This document shows positions 17,465 through 29,886 of a stretch of DNA of 64,000 nucleotides, piece after piece; the first letter of the stretch is position 1; the number at the start of each line of letters is the position of its first letter. Origin of the DNA: JBHJGM01 sp050331815 (GTDB lineage Bacteria; Verrucomicrobiota; Verrucomicrobiia; Opitutales; JBHJGM01). Made by a program: the position numbers and the translations under genes. Under the pieces are notes generated by a model. It was not told where the DNA came from. It was given only the letters and a program-made list of their open reading frames with translations, and searched no databases. Location of the stretch: contig JBHJGM010000011.1 in the NCBI GenBank assembly GCA_050331815.1, positions 1 through 64,000 on the forward strand, read 5' to 3'.

Positions 17465-18175
17465 ATGTCCGCCAACAGCAGTAAACGCTACCAGCAAGCC
17501 CGGCTCCTGGCCGACCCGGAGAAGGAGTTTCCCCTCGAAGAAGCCATCGAGCTTTTGGGCAAGATGCCCAAGGCCAAGTTTGACGAAACCGTCGAGGTGC
17601 AGGCGCACTTAGGCGTCGACCCGCGCCAGAGCGACCAGATGGTTCGCGGCACGGTAAGCCTGCCCAACGGCTCGGGTCAGAAGGTCGTGGTGCTGGTCTT
17701 CACCGAGGATGCCGACGCTGCGACTGCCGCCGGAGCCGACCACGCCGGGCTCGACGACATGATCGCCAAGGTCCAGGAAGGCTGGCTCGGCTTCGATGTG
17801 GCCCTGGCCACGCCCTCCGCGATGAAGCAGGTGCGCACGGTTGCGCGGGTGCTTGGTCCACGCGGTTTGATGCCCAACCCGAAATCCGGCACGGTAACCG
17901 ACGACATCGCTACGGCCATCACCCAGGTGAAAGCGGGCCGCGTTGAGTTCAAGATGGACAAGACCGGCAACGTCGCCGTCGTCGTAGGCAAGCGTTCCTT
18001 CGAGACCGAAAAGCTCATCGAAAACGCCCGCGTGGCCATCGAAACGCTGGTGGCCGCCAAGCCTGCTTCCTACAAAGGCGGACGCTACCTGCGCGGCCTC
18101 GCCATCACTTCCACCATGAGCCCGAGCGTGCGCCTCGACGCAAACGCCCACGCCAAAGTCTCCACCGCCGCCTAG
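17465..18175 (+). CDS. rplA: 50S ribosomal protein L1
   Basis: The protein has 236 residues. Landmarks: KFDETVEVQAHLGVDPRQSD, VRGTVSLPNGSG and RVLGPRGLMPNPKSGTVT. It binds the L1 stalk of 23S rRNA and in many bacteria represses its own operon by binding the mRNA leader. It lies 32 bases after rplK, with AAAGGA-type purines before the ATG. Confidence 0.98.
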   Translation: MSANSSKRYQQARLLADPEKEFPLEEAIELLGKMPKAKFDETVEVQAHLGVDPRQSDQMVRGTVSLPNGSGQKVVVLVFTEDADAATAAGADHAGLDDMIAKVQEGWLGFDVALATPSAMKQVRTVARVLGPRGLMPNPKSGTVTDDIATAITQVKAGRVEFKMDKTGNVAVVVGKRSFETEKLIENARVAIETLVAAKPASYKGGRYLRGLAITSTMSPSVRLDANAHAKVSTAA

Positions 18176-18217
18176 CCACCCGGCCAACGAATCCACACTT
18201 TACCCACCGCTACCGCC

Positions 18218-18769
18218 ATGCGCCCGGAAAAGAAATTTCTCGTCGACGAGGTCGAAGCCTACCTCGACCGCTCCAGCTACGCGTTCCTGACCGACTTTCA
18301 GCGGCTGAACGTGACCGACACCGCCGACCTGCGTCAGCGCCTCGCTAAGGAGCAGGCTGAGTTTCACGTCGTCAAAAACCGCATCTTCAAGGTGGCCGCC
18401 GAGAAGCGCGCGTTGCCGGACATGTCCGAGCACCTGACCGGCCAAACCGGTATCGTGGTCGGCGGGGACAACCCCAGCGAGGTCGCGAAGATTCTCTTCA
18501 AGTACTTCAAGGACAAGGAGAAGAACGACGTCAAAGCCGGTTTGCTGGACGAGTCCGCGCTCAACCGCGACGAGTGCGAGGCCCTGACCAAGCTCCCGAC
18601 CAAGGACGAGCTGCGGGCCAAGCTGGCAGGTATGCTGACGATGCCGGCGACCAACTTCGTGCGAACCCTCAACGCCCCGGCTCAAGGTCTGGTCACCTGC
18701 CTCAACGGTGCCGCCCAGGGGCTATTGACCGTCCTCAAGGCCCGCGAGGGGCAACTGGCCGAGGGCTGA
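18218..18769 (+). CDS. rplJ: 50S ribosomal protein L10
   Basis: The protein has 183 residues. N-terminal RNA-binding part (EKKFLVDEVEAYLDRSSYAF, FHVVKNRIFKVA) and C-terminal helix that carries L12 dimers (TNFVRTLNAPAQGLVTCLNG). It forms the base of the ribosomal stalk. The 42-base gap before it is too short for the L10 leader known from other bacteria; an RNA structure sits instead between rplJ and rplL. Confidence 0.97.
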   Translation: MRPEKKFLVDEVEAYLDRSSYAFLTDFQRLNVTDTADLRQRLAKEQAEFHVVKNRIFKVAAEKRALPDMSEHLTGQTGIVVGGDNPSEVAKILFKYFKDKEKNDVKAGLLDESALNRDECEALTKLPTKDELRAKLAGMLTMPATNFVRTLNAPAQGLVTCLNGAAQGLLTVLKAREGQLAEG

Positions 18770-18847
18770 GCCCACGCTTTTACAATCTTTTCGGGTTTCA
18801 CTGGCAAACCCGCTCTGAAAACCACATACTGATAAAATCCATCAACG

Positions 18848-18898
18848 AACGTCTTAGGGACCGACGTCCTTAAATGATCCGGAGGATCGCTAAGCGTT
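18848..18898 (+). promoter_or_regulatory. Three-way-junction RNA element directly before rplL
   Basis: The outer helix pairs AACG (18848-18851) with CGTT (18895-18898) and, past a bulged T, CTTAG (18853-18857) with CTAAG (18890-18894). Two inner hairpins are GGAC/GTCC (18858-18869) and GATCC/GGATC (18876-18888). The element ends one base before the ribosome-binding site AAGGAG (18900-18905). A separate 7-bp hairpin lies upstream (18792-18812). It could tune L12 output relative to L10, as four or more copies of L12 are needed per ribosome (inference). Confidence 0.6.
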
Positions 18899-18911
18899 CA
18901 AGGAGTACACA

Positions 18912-19313
18912 ATGGCAGACGAAGCAGTCATCGACGAAATCTACGAAAAGCTGAGCAACCTGAGCGTTTTGCAGGTCGCCACCCTCGTCAAGAAACTGGA
19001 AGACGAGTGGGGCATATCCGCAGCCGCTCCTGTCGCCGCCGTGGCGGCCGCTCCCGGCGCAGCCGCCGGTGGTGGTGCCGACGCGGCCCCGGTCGAAGAA
19101 AAAACCGAATTCGACGTTATCCTCAAGGCAGCCGGCGGCAACAAGATTGCCGTCATCAAGGAAGTGCGCGCCATCACCGGTCTGGGCCTGAAAGAGGCCA
19201 AGGAACTGGTCGAGAGCGCGCCGAAGCCGGTGAAGGAAGCGGTTACGAAGGAGGAATCGGCCGAGCTGGAGAAGAAGCTCAAGGACGCCGGCGCCGAAGT
19301 CGAAATCAAGTAA
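18912..19313 (+). CDS. rplL: 50S ribosomal protein L7/L12
   Basis: The protein has 133 residues: N-terminal dimerisation domain, Ala/Gly/Val hinge at about 37-60, and C-terminal domain with KTEFDVILKAAGGNKIAVIK and GLGLKEAKELVESAPKPVKE. It recruits translation GTPases to the stalk. It has one of the few textbook ribosome-binding sites in the cluster (AAGGAG, 6 bases before ATG), and a folded RNA precedes it. A GC-rich hairpin follows the stop. Confidence 0.98.
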   Translation: MADEAVIDEIYEKLSNLSVLQVATLVKKLEDEWGISAAAPVAAVAAAPGAAAGGGADAAPVEEKTEFDVILKAAGGNKIAVIKEVRAITGLGLKEAKELVESAPKPVKEAVTKEESAELEKKLKDAGAEVEIK

Positions 19314-19376
19314 CCTTCCCCACGAGCGAACGCGCACTGAGAGCCGCCTACGCTGACAACCGTAACTTTCGCAGCA

Positions 19377-19402
19377 GCGGACCCGCAACACGTCGGGTCC
19401 GC
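19377..19402 (+). terminator. Hairpin after rplL (terminator or attenuator)
   Basis: GCGGACCCG (19377-19385) pairs perfectly with CGGGTCCGC (19394-19402), followed by a weak T-rich tract (CGCTTTCGCTTTC). In E. coli an attenuator between rplL and rpoB lowers rpoBC expression; this hairpin sits in the equivalent place. Confidence 0.7.
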
Positions 19403-19528
19403 CGCTTTCGCTTTCATTCCTCCACATACGCTACGCCCAATCACCGTCCTGTCTGGCCTCTTACCTCCGGCCCAACGCAGCCCACGCTACCAGCGGCTGC
19501 GCCCGCTGGCCGTCCCGCCTTTGTCGTT

Positions 19529-20347
19529 ATGATCCGCGCAATCCATCACCTCCTCAGCGATTACGCACCCACCCGCAAACGCTACAAACGCTTCTATCGC
19601 TTCTGCCGGCGCAAGGTGCACTGCCCGGACGCCTACACGGACTTGTTCGAGTTCTCCGAGCGTTTCGGCATCAAAACGGTGCTGGATATCGGCGCTTACC
19701 GGGGCGACACCATGTTGAACTTCTTGGACGAGATTCCGGGCGAGGTGCACGGTTTCGAGCCCTTTCCGGAGTCTTTTCAGGCCCTGCAGGCGCGCTTTGC
19801 CGAACACCCCCGCGCGAAGGTGCACCAGTGCGCCATCGGCGAGGCACCCGGCACGAAGACGTTCACGCTCACGCAGAACGACCAGGCAAACTCGCTCCTG
19901 CGCGTAGATGCCGAGCGTGGCGACAGCTGGAAGGACGACTTGAACGAGCAGCAGCAGATCGAAGTACCGGTCAACACGCTGGATGCTTGGCTGGCCGAAA
20001 ACCTGCCAGACGAAAAAGTCATCGTGAAGGCAGACGTCCAGGGGGCCGAAGGGTTGCTGCTGGATGGAGGGCGTCAGGCCTTTGCCTCCGGCCAGGTGGC
20101 GGCCTTTTACTCGGAGGCGCACCTGGTACCCATGTACGTGGGGCAGACTGATTTTTCAGCATTGCACAAGCGCCTGGTGCTGGAGGGTGACTACCACATG
20201 CGCTCGGTTTATCCCGTCCTGCGCGACCGGCAGGGCCGAGCCACCCAGCTGGATGCCCTCTGGGTTCATCAGCAATATTTTGAACAGGGTTTTAGACCCA
20301 CTTGTATCCCAACCTATTTTAGATTCATCACTACCGGAACCAAAGCC
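19529..20347 (+). CDS. FkbM-family methyltransferase frame, continuous with rpoB
   Basis: From the ATG at 19529 there are 273 codons up to the rpoB start, with no stop codon between. Motifs of an FkbM-type SAM-dependent methyltransferase are clear: VLDIGAYRGD (residues 51-60, SAM motif I), VHGFEPFP (73-80), VNTLDAWL (148-155) and IVKADVQGAEG (165-175). The enzyme core appears to end near ALWVHQQYF (about 251); the next 22 residues look like translated intergenic DNA (AGA, TGT and CCA codons, AT-rich). Such enzymes usually O-methylate sugars or small molecules. Its position between rplL and rpoB is foreign to the cluster and suggests insertion. The natural product could be a separate protein, a fused 1,540-residue FkbM-RpoB, or the frame could reflect one missing base. 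Confidence 0.8.
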
Positions 20348-24151
<3,804 letters not shown>

Positions 24152-24229
24152 TTTTCCCGCCAGCATCCAAAAAACATTTAGAAACATTTCGGCAGCAGCA
24201 GACACCCACCCAGAGGAGCGAACAGCGTT

Positions 24230-27200
24230 ATGAGCAGCACCCAGGAAGTACGCGAGGCCCTTGGCTTCGAAAAAGATCAGTCCTTCGACAGCGTGGCGAT
24301 TTCCATCGCCTCGCCCGACACGATCCGTTCGTGGTCGCGCGGCGAGGTAAAAAATCCCGAAACCATCAATTACCGCACCTTCAAGCCCGAGCCCGGCGGC
24401 TTGTTCTGCCAGCGCATTTTCGGGCCGGTACGCGATTATGAGTGCGCCTGCGGCAAGTACAAGCGCATCAAATTTAAAGGCGTGGTCTGCGATCGTTGCG
24501 GCGTGGAGGTCACGGTCTCGCGCGTGCGCCGCGAGCGCATGGGCCACATCGAGCTGGCTGTGCCGGTTACCCACATCTGGTTCTTGAAAAGCATGCCCAG
24601 CCGCCTGGGTCTGATGCTCGATTTGACCGCCCGCAACCTGGAGCGCGTTATCTACTACGAGAACTACATGGTGATCGACCCGGGCAAGACCCCGCTTGAG
24701 GAGAAGCAACTGCTGACCGAGCAGGAATACCAGCAGGCTCAGGACGAGTATGGCGAGGATGCCTTTGTGGCCAAGATGGGTGCCCAGGCCATCCGCGAGG
24801 TGCTCGAGCGCATGGACCTCGACCCGCTCGTCGACGAGATCCACGAGCAGATGCACGCCACGCGCTCCAAGCAGATCAAGAAGAAGCTGGCGAAGCGACT
24901 GAAGGTGATTCAGGGCTTCATCGCCTCGGGAGCCCGCCCGGAGTGGATGGTGCTGGAGGTATTGCCCGTCATCCCGCCGGACCTGCGCCCGCTCGTTCCG
25001 CTGGAAGGGGGCCGCTTTGCCACCAGCGATTTGAACGACCTGTATCGCCGCGTCATCAATCGCAACAACCGCCTGAAGAACCTGCTGCAGCTAAAGACGC
25101 CCGACGTCATCATTCACAACGAAAAGCGCATGCTGCAGGAGGCCGTCGACGCGCTCTTTGACAACGGACGCCACGGCCGCGCGGTGACCGGCGCTGGCAA
25201 CCGCCCCCTGAAGTCTCTCAGCGACATGCTCAAGGGTAAGCAGGGGCGTTTCCGCCAGAATCTGCTGGGTAAGCGCGTGGATTACTCGGGCCGCTCGGTC
25301 ATCGTGATCGGCCCCGAGCTCAAGCTGCACCAGTGCGGCCTGCCCAAAAAGATGGCCCTGGTGCTCTTCGAGCCGTTCATCATCCGCCGCCTGAAGGAGC
25401 TGGGTTTTGTTCACACTGTTCGGGGTGCGCGCAAGATGATCGAAAAGCGCAGTCCGGAGGTCTGGGACATTCTCGAGGAGGTCACCAAAGGCCACCCGGT
25501 GCTGCTCAACCGTGCGCCGACCCTGCACCGCCTCTCGATTCAGGCCTTTGAGCCGATTTTGATCGAGGGCGACGCCATCCGTCTGCACCCGCTGACCTGC
25601 TCGGCCTACAACGCCGACTTCGACGGTGACCAGATGGCCGTGCACGTGCCGCTGTCACTGGAAGCCATCATGGAGTGCAAGCTGTTGATGCTGGCCACGC
25701 ACAACATCTTTTCGCCCTCCAGCGGCAAGCCGATCCTGACGCCCTCGCAGGACATCGTGCTGGGTTGCTACTACATGACGCAGAACCCGCGCTACTCGCC
25801 GGCCAAGGGCCAGCGCGTGCCCTTCTGCGCCTCGGTTTCGGAAGTAGAAGCCGCCCACACCACGGGCGTCTTCAAGATGCATACCTGGATCGACTTCGCC
25901 AACCCGGACTACGGCCACCCTGAGCGTCCCTTCGCCAATCACGAGCGCAAGGTCATCCGCACCACCGTTGGGCGCGTGCTCTTCAACACCATCTGGCCGA
26001 CCGAGCTGGGCTTCGTGAACATCTCCGTGGCCAAGAGCAAGCTCGGCGACCTCATCATGAAGTCGTACCACCTGGTCGGGCAGGAGCGTTTGATCCCCAT
26101 CCTCGACAAGCTCAAGGAGGACGGCTTCAAGATGGCCATGCGCGCCGGGGTTTCCATCGGTATCGGTGACATGATCATCCCTGGCGAGAAGAAGGACATC
26201 ATCGCCGCGAGCCGCAAGCGCATCGAGGAGGTCGAGGGCCAGTACCGCAAGGGCATCATCACCCCCGGTGAGCGCAAGAACAAGGTCATCGACATCTGGA
26301 CTGGCGCGACCGACCAGATCGCTTCCGCCGTCTTCAAGAAGCTCGACGAGAACGAAGGCAAGGAGGAGATGAACCCGGTTTTCGCCATGATGGACTCCTC
26401 GGCCCGAGGCAACAAGGCGCAGGTCCGCCAGCTCTGTGGCACGCGCGGCCTGATGGCCAAGCCCTCCGGTGAGATCATCGAGCGGCCGATCCTCTCGTCC
26501 TTCCGCGAAGGTCTCTCGGTGCTCGAGTACTTCATCTCCACGCACGGCGCCCGCAAGGGTCTGGCCGACACTGCGCTGAAGACCGCGGACGCCGGTTACC
26601 TCACCCGTAAGCTCTGCGACGTGGCGATGGACTGCATCATCGTCAAGGAGGACGACGGCAACCGCGACGGCATCTGGAAGGCGGCCATCCGCGAGGGGGA
26701 CGACGAGATCGTACCCCTGGAAGACCGCATCACCGGGCGCTGCGCCAGCGAGGACATTTTTAACCCGCTCGACCCCGATGAGAAGATCATCGGCAACGGC
26801 GATCTGATCACCGCTGAGATCGCCGCGCGCATCAACGATGTCGGTATCGAGCGCGTGAAGATCATGAGCCCGCTCACGCACATGTCCAACAACGCCATTC
26901 CGACCATGGCCTACGGGCTGGACCCGTCCACGGGCCGCGAGGTCGAGGCCGGCAGCGCGGTGGGCATCATCGCTGCGCAGTCCATTGGCGAGCCGGGCAC
27001 GCAGCTGACCATGCGCACCTTCCACATCGGCGGGGTGGCCAGCCAGAACTTCCGCACGCCAGAAATCCGCGTGCGCATCGGCGGCAAGGTCAAGTACAAG
27101 GGCCTGCGCATGGTGCAGACCGCCGACGGTGCGACCATCGTGCTGAACAAGACTGGCGAGATCGTCATCCTCGACGAGGACGACCGCGAGGTGGAGGATT

Positions 27201-28378
27201 ACAAGATCGTCACGGGCTCGGTCATCACCGTCGGCGACGGCGGGCAGATTGCCGCCGGCGAAGTGCTGGCCATGTGGGACCCGCACTCCATTCCGATTCT
27301 CTCGGAGAAGGCCGGTCACATCGGCTTCCGCGACATGATTCCGGGCGTCACCATCAAGCGCGAGTTGGACGAGTCCACCGGGCGCATCGCCACTGTTGTC
27401 ATCGAGCACAAGGAAGACTTGAACCCGCAGGTCGAGATCCTCGACCCTAACTCGAAGGCCCGCAAAGTCACCGCCACTTATTCGATTCCGGTGGGTGCGC
27501 AGGTGGCCGTGAACGAGGGCGACCAAATCTCAGGTGGCGCGCTGCTGGCCAAGACGCCGCGTTCGGCCTCCAAGACCCAGGACATCACCGGGGGTCTGCC
27601 TCGCGTGGCCGAGCTCTTCGAGGCACGCAAGCCCAAGGAAGCTGCCGAGATGGCCAAGATCGACGGTGTGGTCTCCATGGGCGGAACAGTGCGCTCCAAG
27701 AAGAAGCTCATCGTCAGCGATGAGGAAACCGGCAACGAGGAGGAACACCTCATCCCGCACGGCAAGCACATCGTGGTGACCCCCGGGGACGTCGTCTACA
27801 AGGGCCAGCACCTGACCGAAGGTGCCGCCGATCCGCACGAAATCCTCGACATTCTCGGACCGAACGCCGTCCAGGAGTACCTGCTCTCGGAGATCCAGAA
27901 GGTCTACCGCCTGCAGGGGGTGCCGATTAACGACAAGCACATCGAGATCATCATCTCGCGCATGCTGCGCAAGGTGCGCGTAAGCGATCCCGGCGACTCG
28001 GACTTCTTCTGGGGCGAGCAGATCGACCGGCACGAGTTCATGCAGGCCAACGAGCGCATCACCGAGGCGGGCGGCCAGCCGGCAGAGGGTGAACCGATTC
28101 TGCTGGGCATCACCAAGGCCTCGCTCGAAACCGAGAGCTTCATCTCGGCGGCGTCCTTCCAGGAAACCACCCGCGTGCTGACCGAAGCGGCCACCCTCGG
28201 CAAGATCGACCGCCTCACCGGCTTCAAGGAAAACGTCATCATGGGGCACCTGATCCCGGCTGGCACGGGTCTGCCGACCTACCGCCGCCTCAAGATCAAC
28301 CCGCTCGGCGGCGAACTGGAGGCCGAAAACTACGAAGGTACGCTCGATGCGCAGCCTGAACCACAGGAAGTCGGCTAA
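24230..28378 (+). CDS. rpoC: DNA-directed RNA polymerase subunit beta'
   Basis: The subunit has 1,382 residues. The zinc site CACGKYKRIKFKGVVCDRCG lies near residue 70; the catalytic NADFDGDQMAVH binds the active-site magnesium; and the bridge-helix/trigger-loop area contains AAQSIGEPGTQLTMRTFHIGG. The start is supported by a ribosome-binding site (AGAGGAG) before the ATG at 24230. It is co-transcribed with rpoB and followed by an intrinsic terminator. Confidence 0.99.
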   Translation: MSSTQEVREALGFEKDQSFDSVAISIASPDTIRSWSRGEVKNPETINYRTFKPEPGGLFCQRIFGPVRDYECACGKYKRIKFKGVVCDRCGVEVTVSRVRRERMGHIELAVPVTHIWFLKSMPSRLGLMLDLTARNLERVIYYENYMVIDPGKTPLEEKQLLTEQEYQQAQDEYGEDAFVAKMGAQAIREVLERMDLDPLVDEIHEQMHATRSKQIKKKLAKRLKVIQGFIASGARPEWMVLEVLPVIPPDLRPLVPLEGGRFATSDLNDLYRRVINRNNRLKNLLQLKTPDVIIHNEKRMLQEAVDALFDNGRHGRAVTGAGNRPLKSLSDMLKGKQGRFRQNLLGKRVDYSGRSVIVIGPELKLHQCGLPKKMALVLFEPFIIRRLKELGFVHTVRGARKMIEKRSPEVWDILEEVTKGHPVLLNRAPTLHRLSIQAFEPILIEGDAIRLHPLTCSAYNADFDGDQMAVHVPLSLEAIMECKLLMLATHNIFSPSSGKPILTPSQDIVLGCYYMTQNPRYSPAKGQRVPFCASVSEVEAAHTTGVFKMHTWIDFANPDYGHPERPFANHERKVIRTTVGRVLFNTIWPTELGFVNISVAKSKLGDLIMKSYHLVGQERLIPILDKLKEDGFKMAMRAGVSIGIGDMIIPGEKKDIIAASRKRIEEVEGQYRKGIITPGERKNKVIDIWTGATDQIASAVFKKLDENEGKEEMNPVFAMMDSSARGNKAQVRQLCGTRGLMAKPSGEIIERPILSSFREGLSVLEYFISTHGARKGLADTALKTADAGYLTRKLCDVAMDCIIVKEDDGNRDGIWKAAIREGDDEIVPLEDRITGRCASEDIFNPLDPDEKIIGNGDLITAEIAARINDVGIERVKIMSPLTHMSNNAIPTMAYGLDPSTGREVEAGSAVGIIAAQSIGEPGTQLTMRTFHIGGVASQNFRTPEIRVRIGGKVKYKGLRMVQTADGATIVLNKTGEIVILDEDDREVEDYKIVTGSVITVGDGGQIAAGEVLAMWDPHSIPILSEKAGHIGFRDMIPGVTIKRELDESTGRIATVVIEHKEDLNPQVEILDPNSKARKVTATYSIPVGAQVAVNEGDQISGGALLAKTPRSASKTQDITGGLPRVAELFEARKPKEAAEMAKIDGVVSMGGTVRSKKKLIVSDEETGNEEEHLIPHGKHIVVTPGDVVYKGQHLTEGAADPHEILDILGPNAVQEYLLSEIQKVYRLQGVPINDKHIEIIISRMLRKVRVSDPGDSDFFWGEQIDRHEFMQANERITEAGGQPAEGEPILLGITKASLETESFISAASFQETTRVLTEAATLGKIDRLTGFKENVIMGHLIPAGTGLPTYRRLKINPLGGELEAENYEGTLDAQPEPQEVG

Positions 28379-28406
28379 GAGCGTTTGCTTGCAGACAATT
28401 TTCAAA

Positions 28407-28439
28407 GCCGTCGGAGGAAAGCCTCCGGCGGCTTTTTTT
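28407..28439 (+). terminator. Intrinsic terminator after rpoC
   Basis: An 11-pair stem, GCCGTCGGAGG (28407-28417) with CCTCCGGCGGC (28422-28432) (one G-T pair), loop AAAG, is followed by seven T. It closes the tuf-rpoC cluster. Confidence 0.94.
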
Positions 28440-28493
28440 GACTCGCGGCCCGGGCATTACCGCGTGGCAAAAGCGGTCGATAGGGTGGAGCGT

Positions 28494-29081
28494 ATGTTTC
28501 GGCTCAAGCTATCACGCGTTTACCACAGCGCTGGCCGGTGGCTCGCGCTGCTGTGCCTCGTCGCAACCTTGGGCGGATGTCTATCGGTCAAGCGCGACGC
28601 CAGCCTCGATCGGACCGAGCGCCCGCATCATGCCGGGGTCGAGGCCGTGTACGGAACCTTTACCAACCAGGCCGCGCCGGACAGCTCCTACGCGAGCTAC
28701 ACGCTGATGCAGTTTTTGCTTGATGACCGCGCGGCCTACGAGACGGTGAACTTCACGCACCTAAAGCCAGACATGCTTTACGTGCAGGCAACCGGCGGCG
28801 AGGGTGTCACGTCGCGCACGGTGACGCTCATCCCGGGCCGTCACTTCACGATTGAGGAAGGACAGTGGGTGCTGCCCGCGCGACACTGGCCCCGCTGGCA
28901 GGCGCACGACGAGCCCGCACACCTGCGTGCTTACATCAACGCCGAGGGCGACTTCATCGTGACGACGCTGGTGCAGCGCGGCGATCGCTACAAAGGGGTG
29001 GTCCCGTTCGCCGAATCCGAAACGCGCTACTGGTACTTCGAGCGGCTCGCTGAGGCGGCACCGGCGGCGCAAGCGAAGTAG
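28494..29081 (+). CDS. Predicted lipoprotein of unknown function
   Basis: The protein has 195 residues from the ATG at 28494, chosen over a longer frame reaching into rpoC because GTGGAG precedes it and a lipoprotein signal follows: basic start, hydrophobic WLALLCLVATLGGC with lipobox LGGC (Cys near residue 28). The mature part has beta-rich stretches (YASYTLMQFLLDDRAAYETV and VTSRTVTLIPGRHFTI) and no motif I recognise. It is convergent with the PhyH pseudogene, 13 bases away. Confidence 0.75.
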   Translation: MFRLKLSRVYHSAGRWLALLCLVATLGGCLSVKRDASLDRTERPHHAGVEAVYGTFTNQAAPDSSYASYTLMQFLLDDRAAYETVNFTHLKPDMLYVQATGGEGVTSRTVTLIPGRHFTIEEGQWVLPARHWPRWQAHDEPAHLRAYINAEGDFIVTTLVQRGDRYKGVVPFAESETRYWYFERLAEAAPAAQAK

Positions 29082-29094
29082 GCGGGCGTTCCGG

Positions 29095-29886
29095 CTAGGT
29101 ATGCGTGAACAGTGCCTGCCCGTTTTGGCGGATGCGCTGGCCGGCGACCATCAAGCCCGGGCGGCCGAGCGATTGACCGCTGGTCTGCACGTTCTCCGGG
29201 TGGCGGTAACCCACACGGACCATCCGCCGCGGTCGGTCTGTCTGGTTAATGTATGAACCGTGTATGGTGAAGATGTTGAAGCAGACAACATCGCCCGCTT
29301 TGGCCGGTACCGGCACGGTGTCTTCAAGCGAGTACTGTTCAAAGGGCAGGTGGGGCGTGCACTTTTCGCCCTGGCTGTCCGTGGTGACGTGCGGCATGTA
29401 GCCCAGCTTGTGCGAGCCTTCCACAAAGCGAATCTCTCCGTTTTCGTGGCAGGTGTCGTCCAGGTGCACCAATACGTCGATGTAGCGGTTGTCCTCATGC
29501 GCGTAAAAGGCGTTTTCCTGATGCATCGGGAAGGGGTGACCCTGCTGCGGTGGCTTGACGTGCATCGTGGTGTGATGCAGTTCCACATTCGGGCCGAGCA
29601 GTCCGACCATCGCCTCGACGAGTGTCGGCTTCGTTACGCAACCCATTCAGGCCGCCGAGTAGAATCGCAGGTCATGCATGGCGATGAGCGTGGACTTCTT
29701 CTCGGTCTTTTCGTCCATGTACTTTTTGCGCCAATCGCCCGTCCAGCCTTTGTCCTGATAGGCTCATTCGGTCATCAAGCGGTCCATTTCCTCCGAAATG
29801 GCGTTGGTCTCCTCAGCGGTGAAGACGTTGGGGATGTGGACGAAACCACGGTTCTAGAAAGCATCGATTTGGTCTCGGGGCTGCAT
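29095..29886 (-). pseudogene. Phytanoyl-CoA dioxygenase (PhyH) family pseudogene with three in-frame stops
   Basis: Reading from the ATG at 29886 gives 264 codons of a complete PhyH-family protein interrupted by TAG at codon 11 (29854-29856), TGA at codon 41 (29764-29766) and TGA at codon 80 (29647-29649). No frameshift is needed. Conserved parts survive: NRGFVHIPNVFTAEETNAI, HQENAFYAHEDNRYIDVLVH (with the metal-binding His and the following acidic residue), GSHKLGYMPH, and the distal His of FNIFTIHGSYINQTDRPRR. PhyH enzymes are Fe(II)/2-oxoglutarate hydroxylases. The two TGA codons stand where Trp (TGG) would fit the context and the TAG where CAG would fit; all three can be explained by single G:C to A:T changes. 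The last 184 codons are still open from an internal ATG at 29646. Confidence 0.88.

Noticed and set aside
19007..19528. Possible start of the methyltransferase frame inside rplL
   Set aside because: The translation before 19529 is low-complexity and overlaps rplL out of frame; the methyltransferase homology begins after the ATG at 19529.
25655..27526. A long open frame antisense to rpoC (623 codons)
   Set aside because: Same reason: a shadow of rpoC codon bias without any motif or translation signal.
29647..29886. TGA read as tryptophan or selenocysteine in the PhyH gene
   Set aside because: TGA is a normal stop elsewhere in the window, for example at the ends of the large TPR gene, guaA and hisB, and a TAG is also present; a pseudogene is simpler. 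No selenocysteine insertion element was seen.
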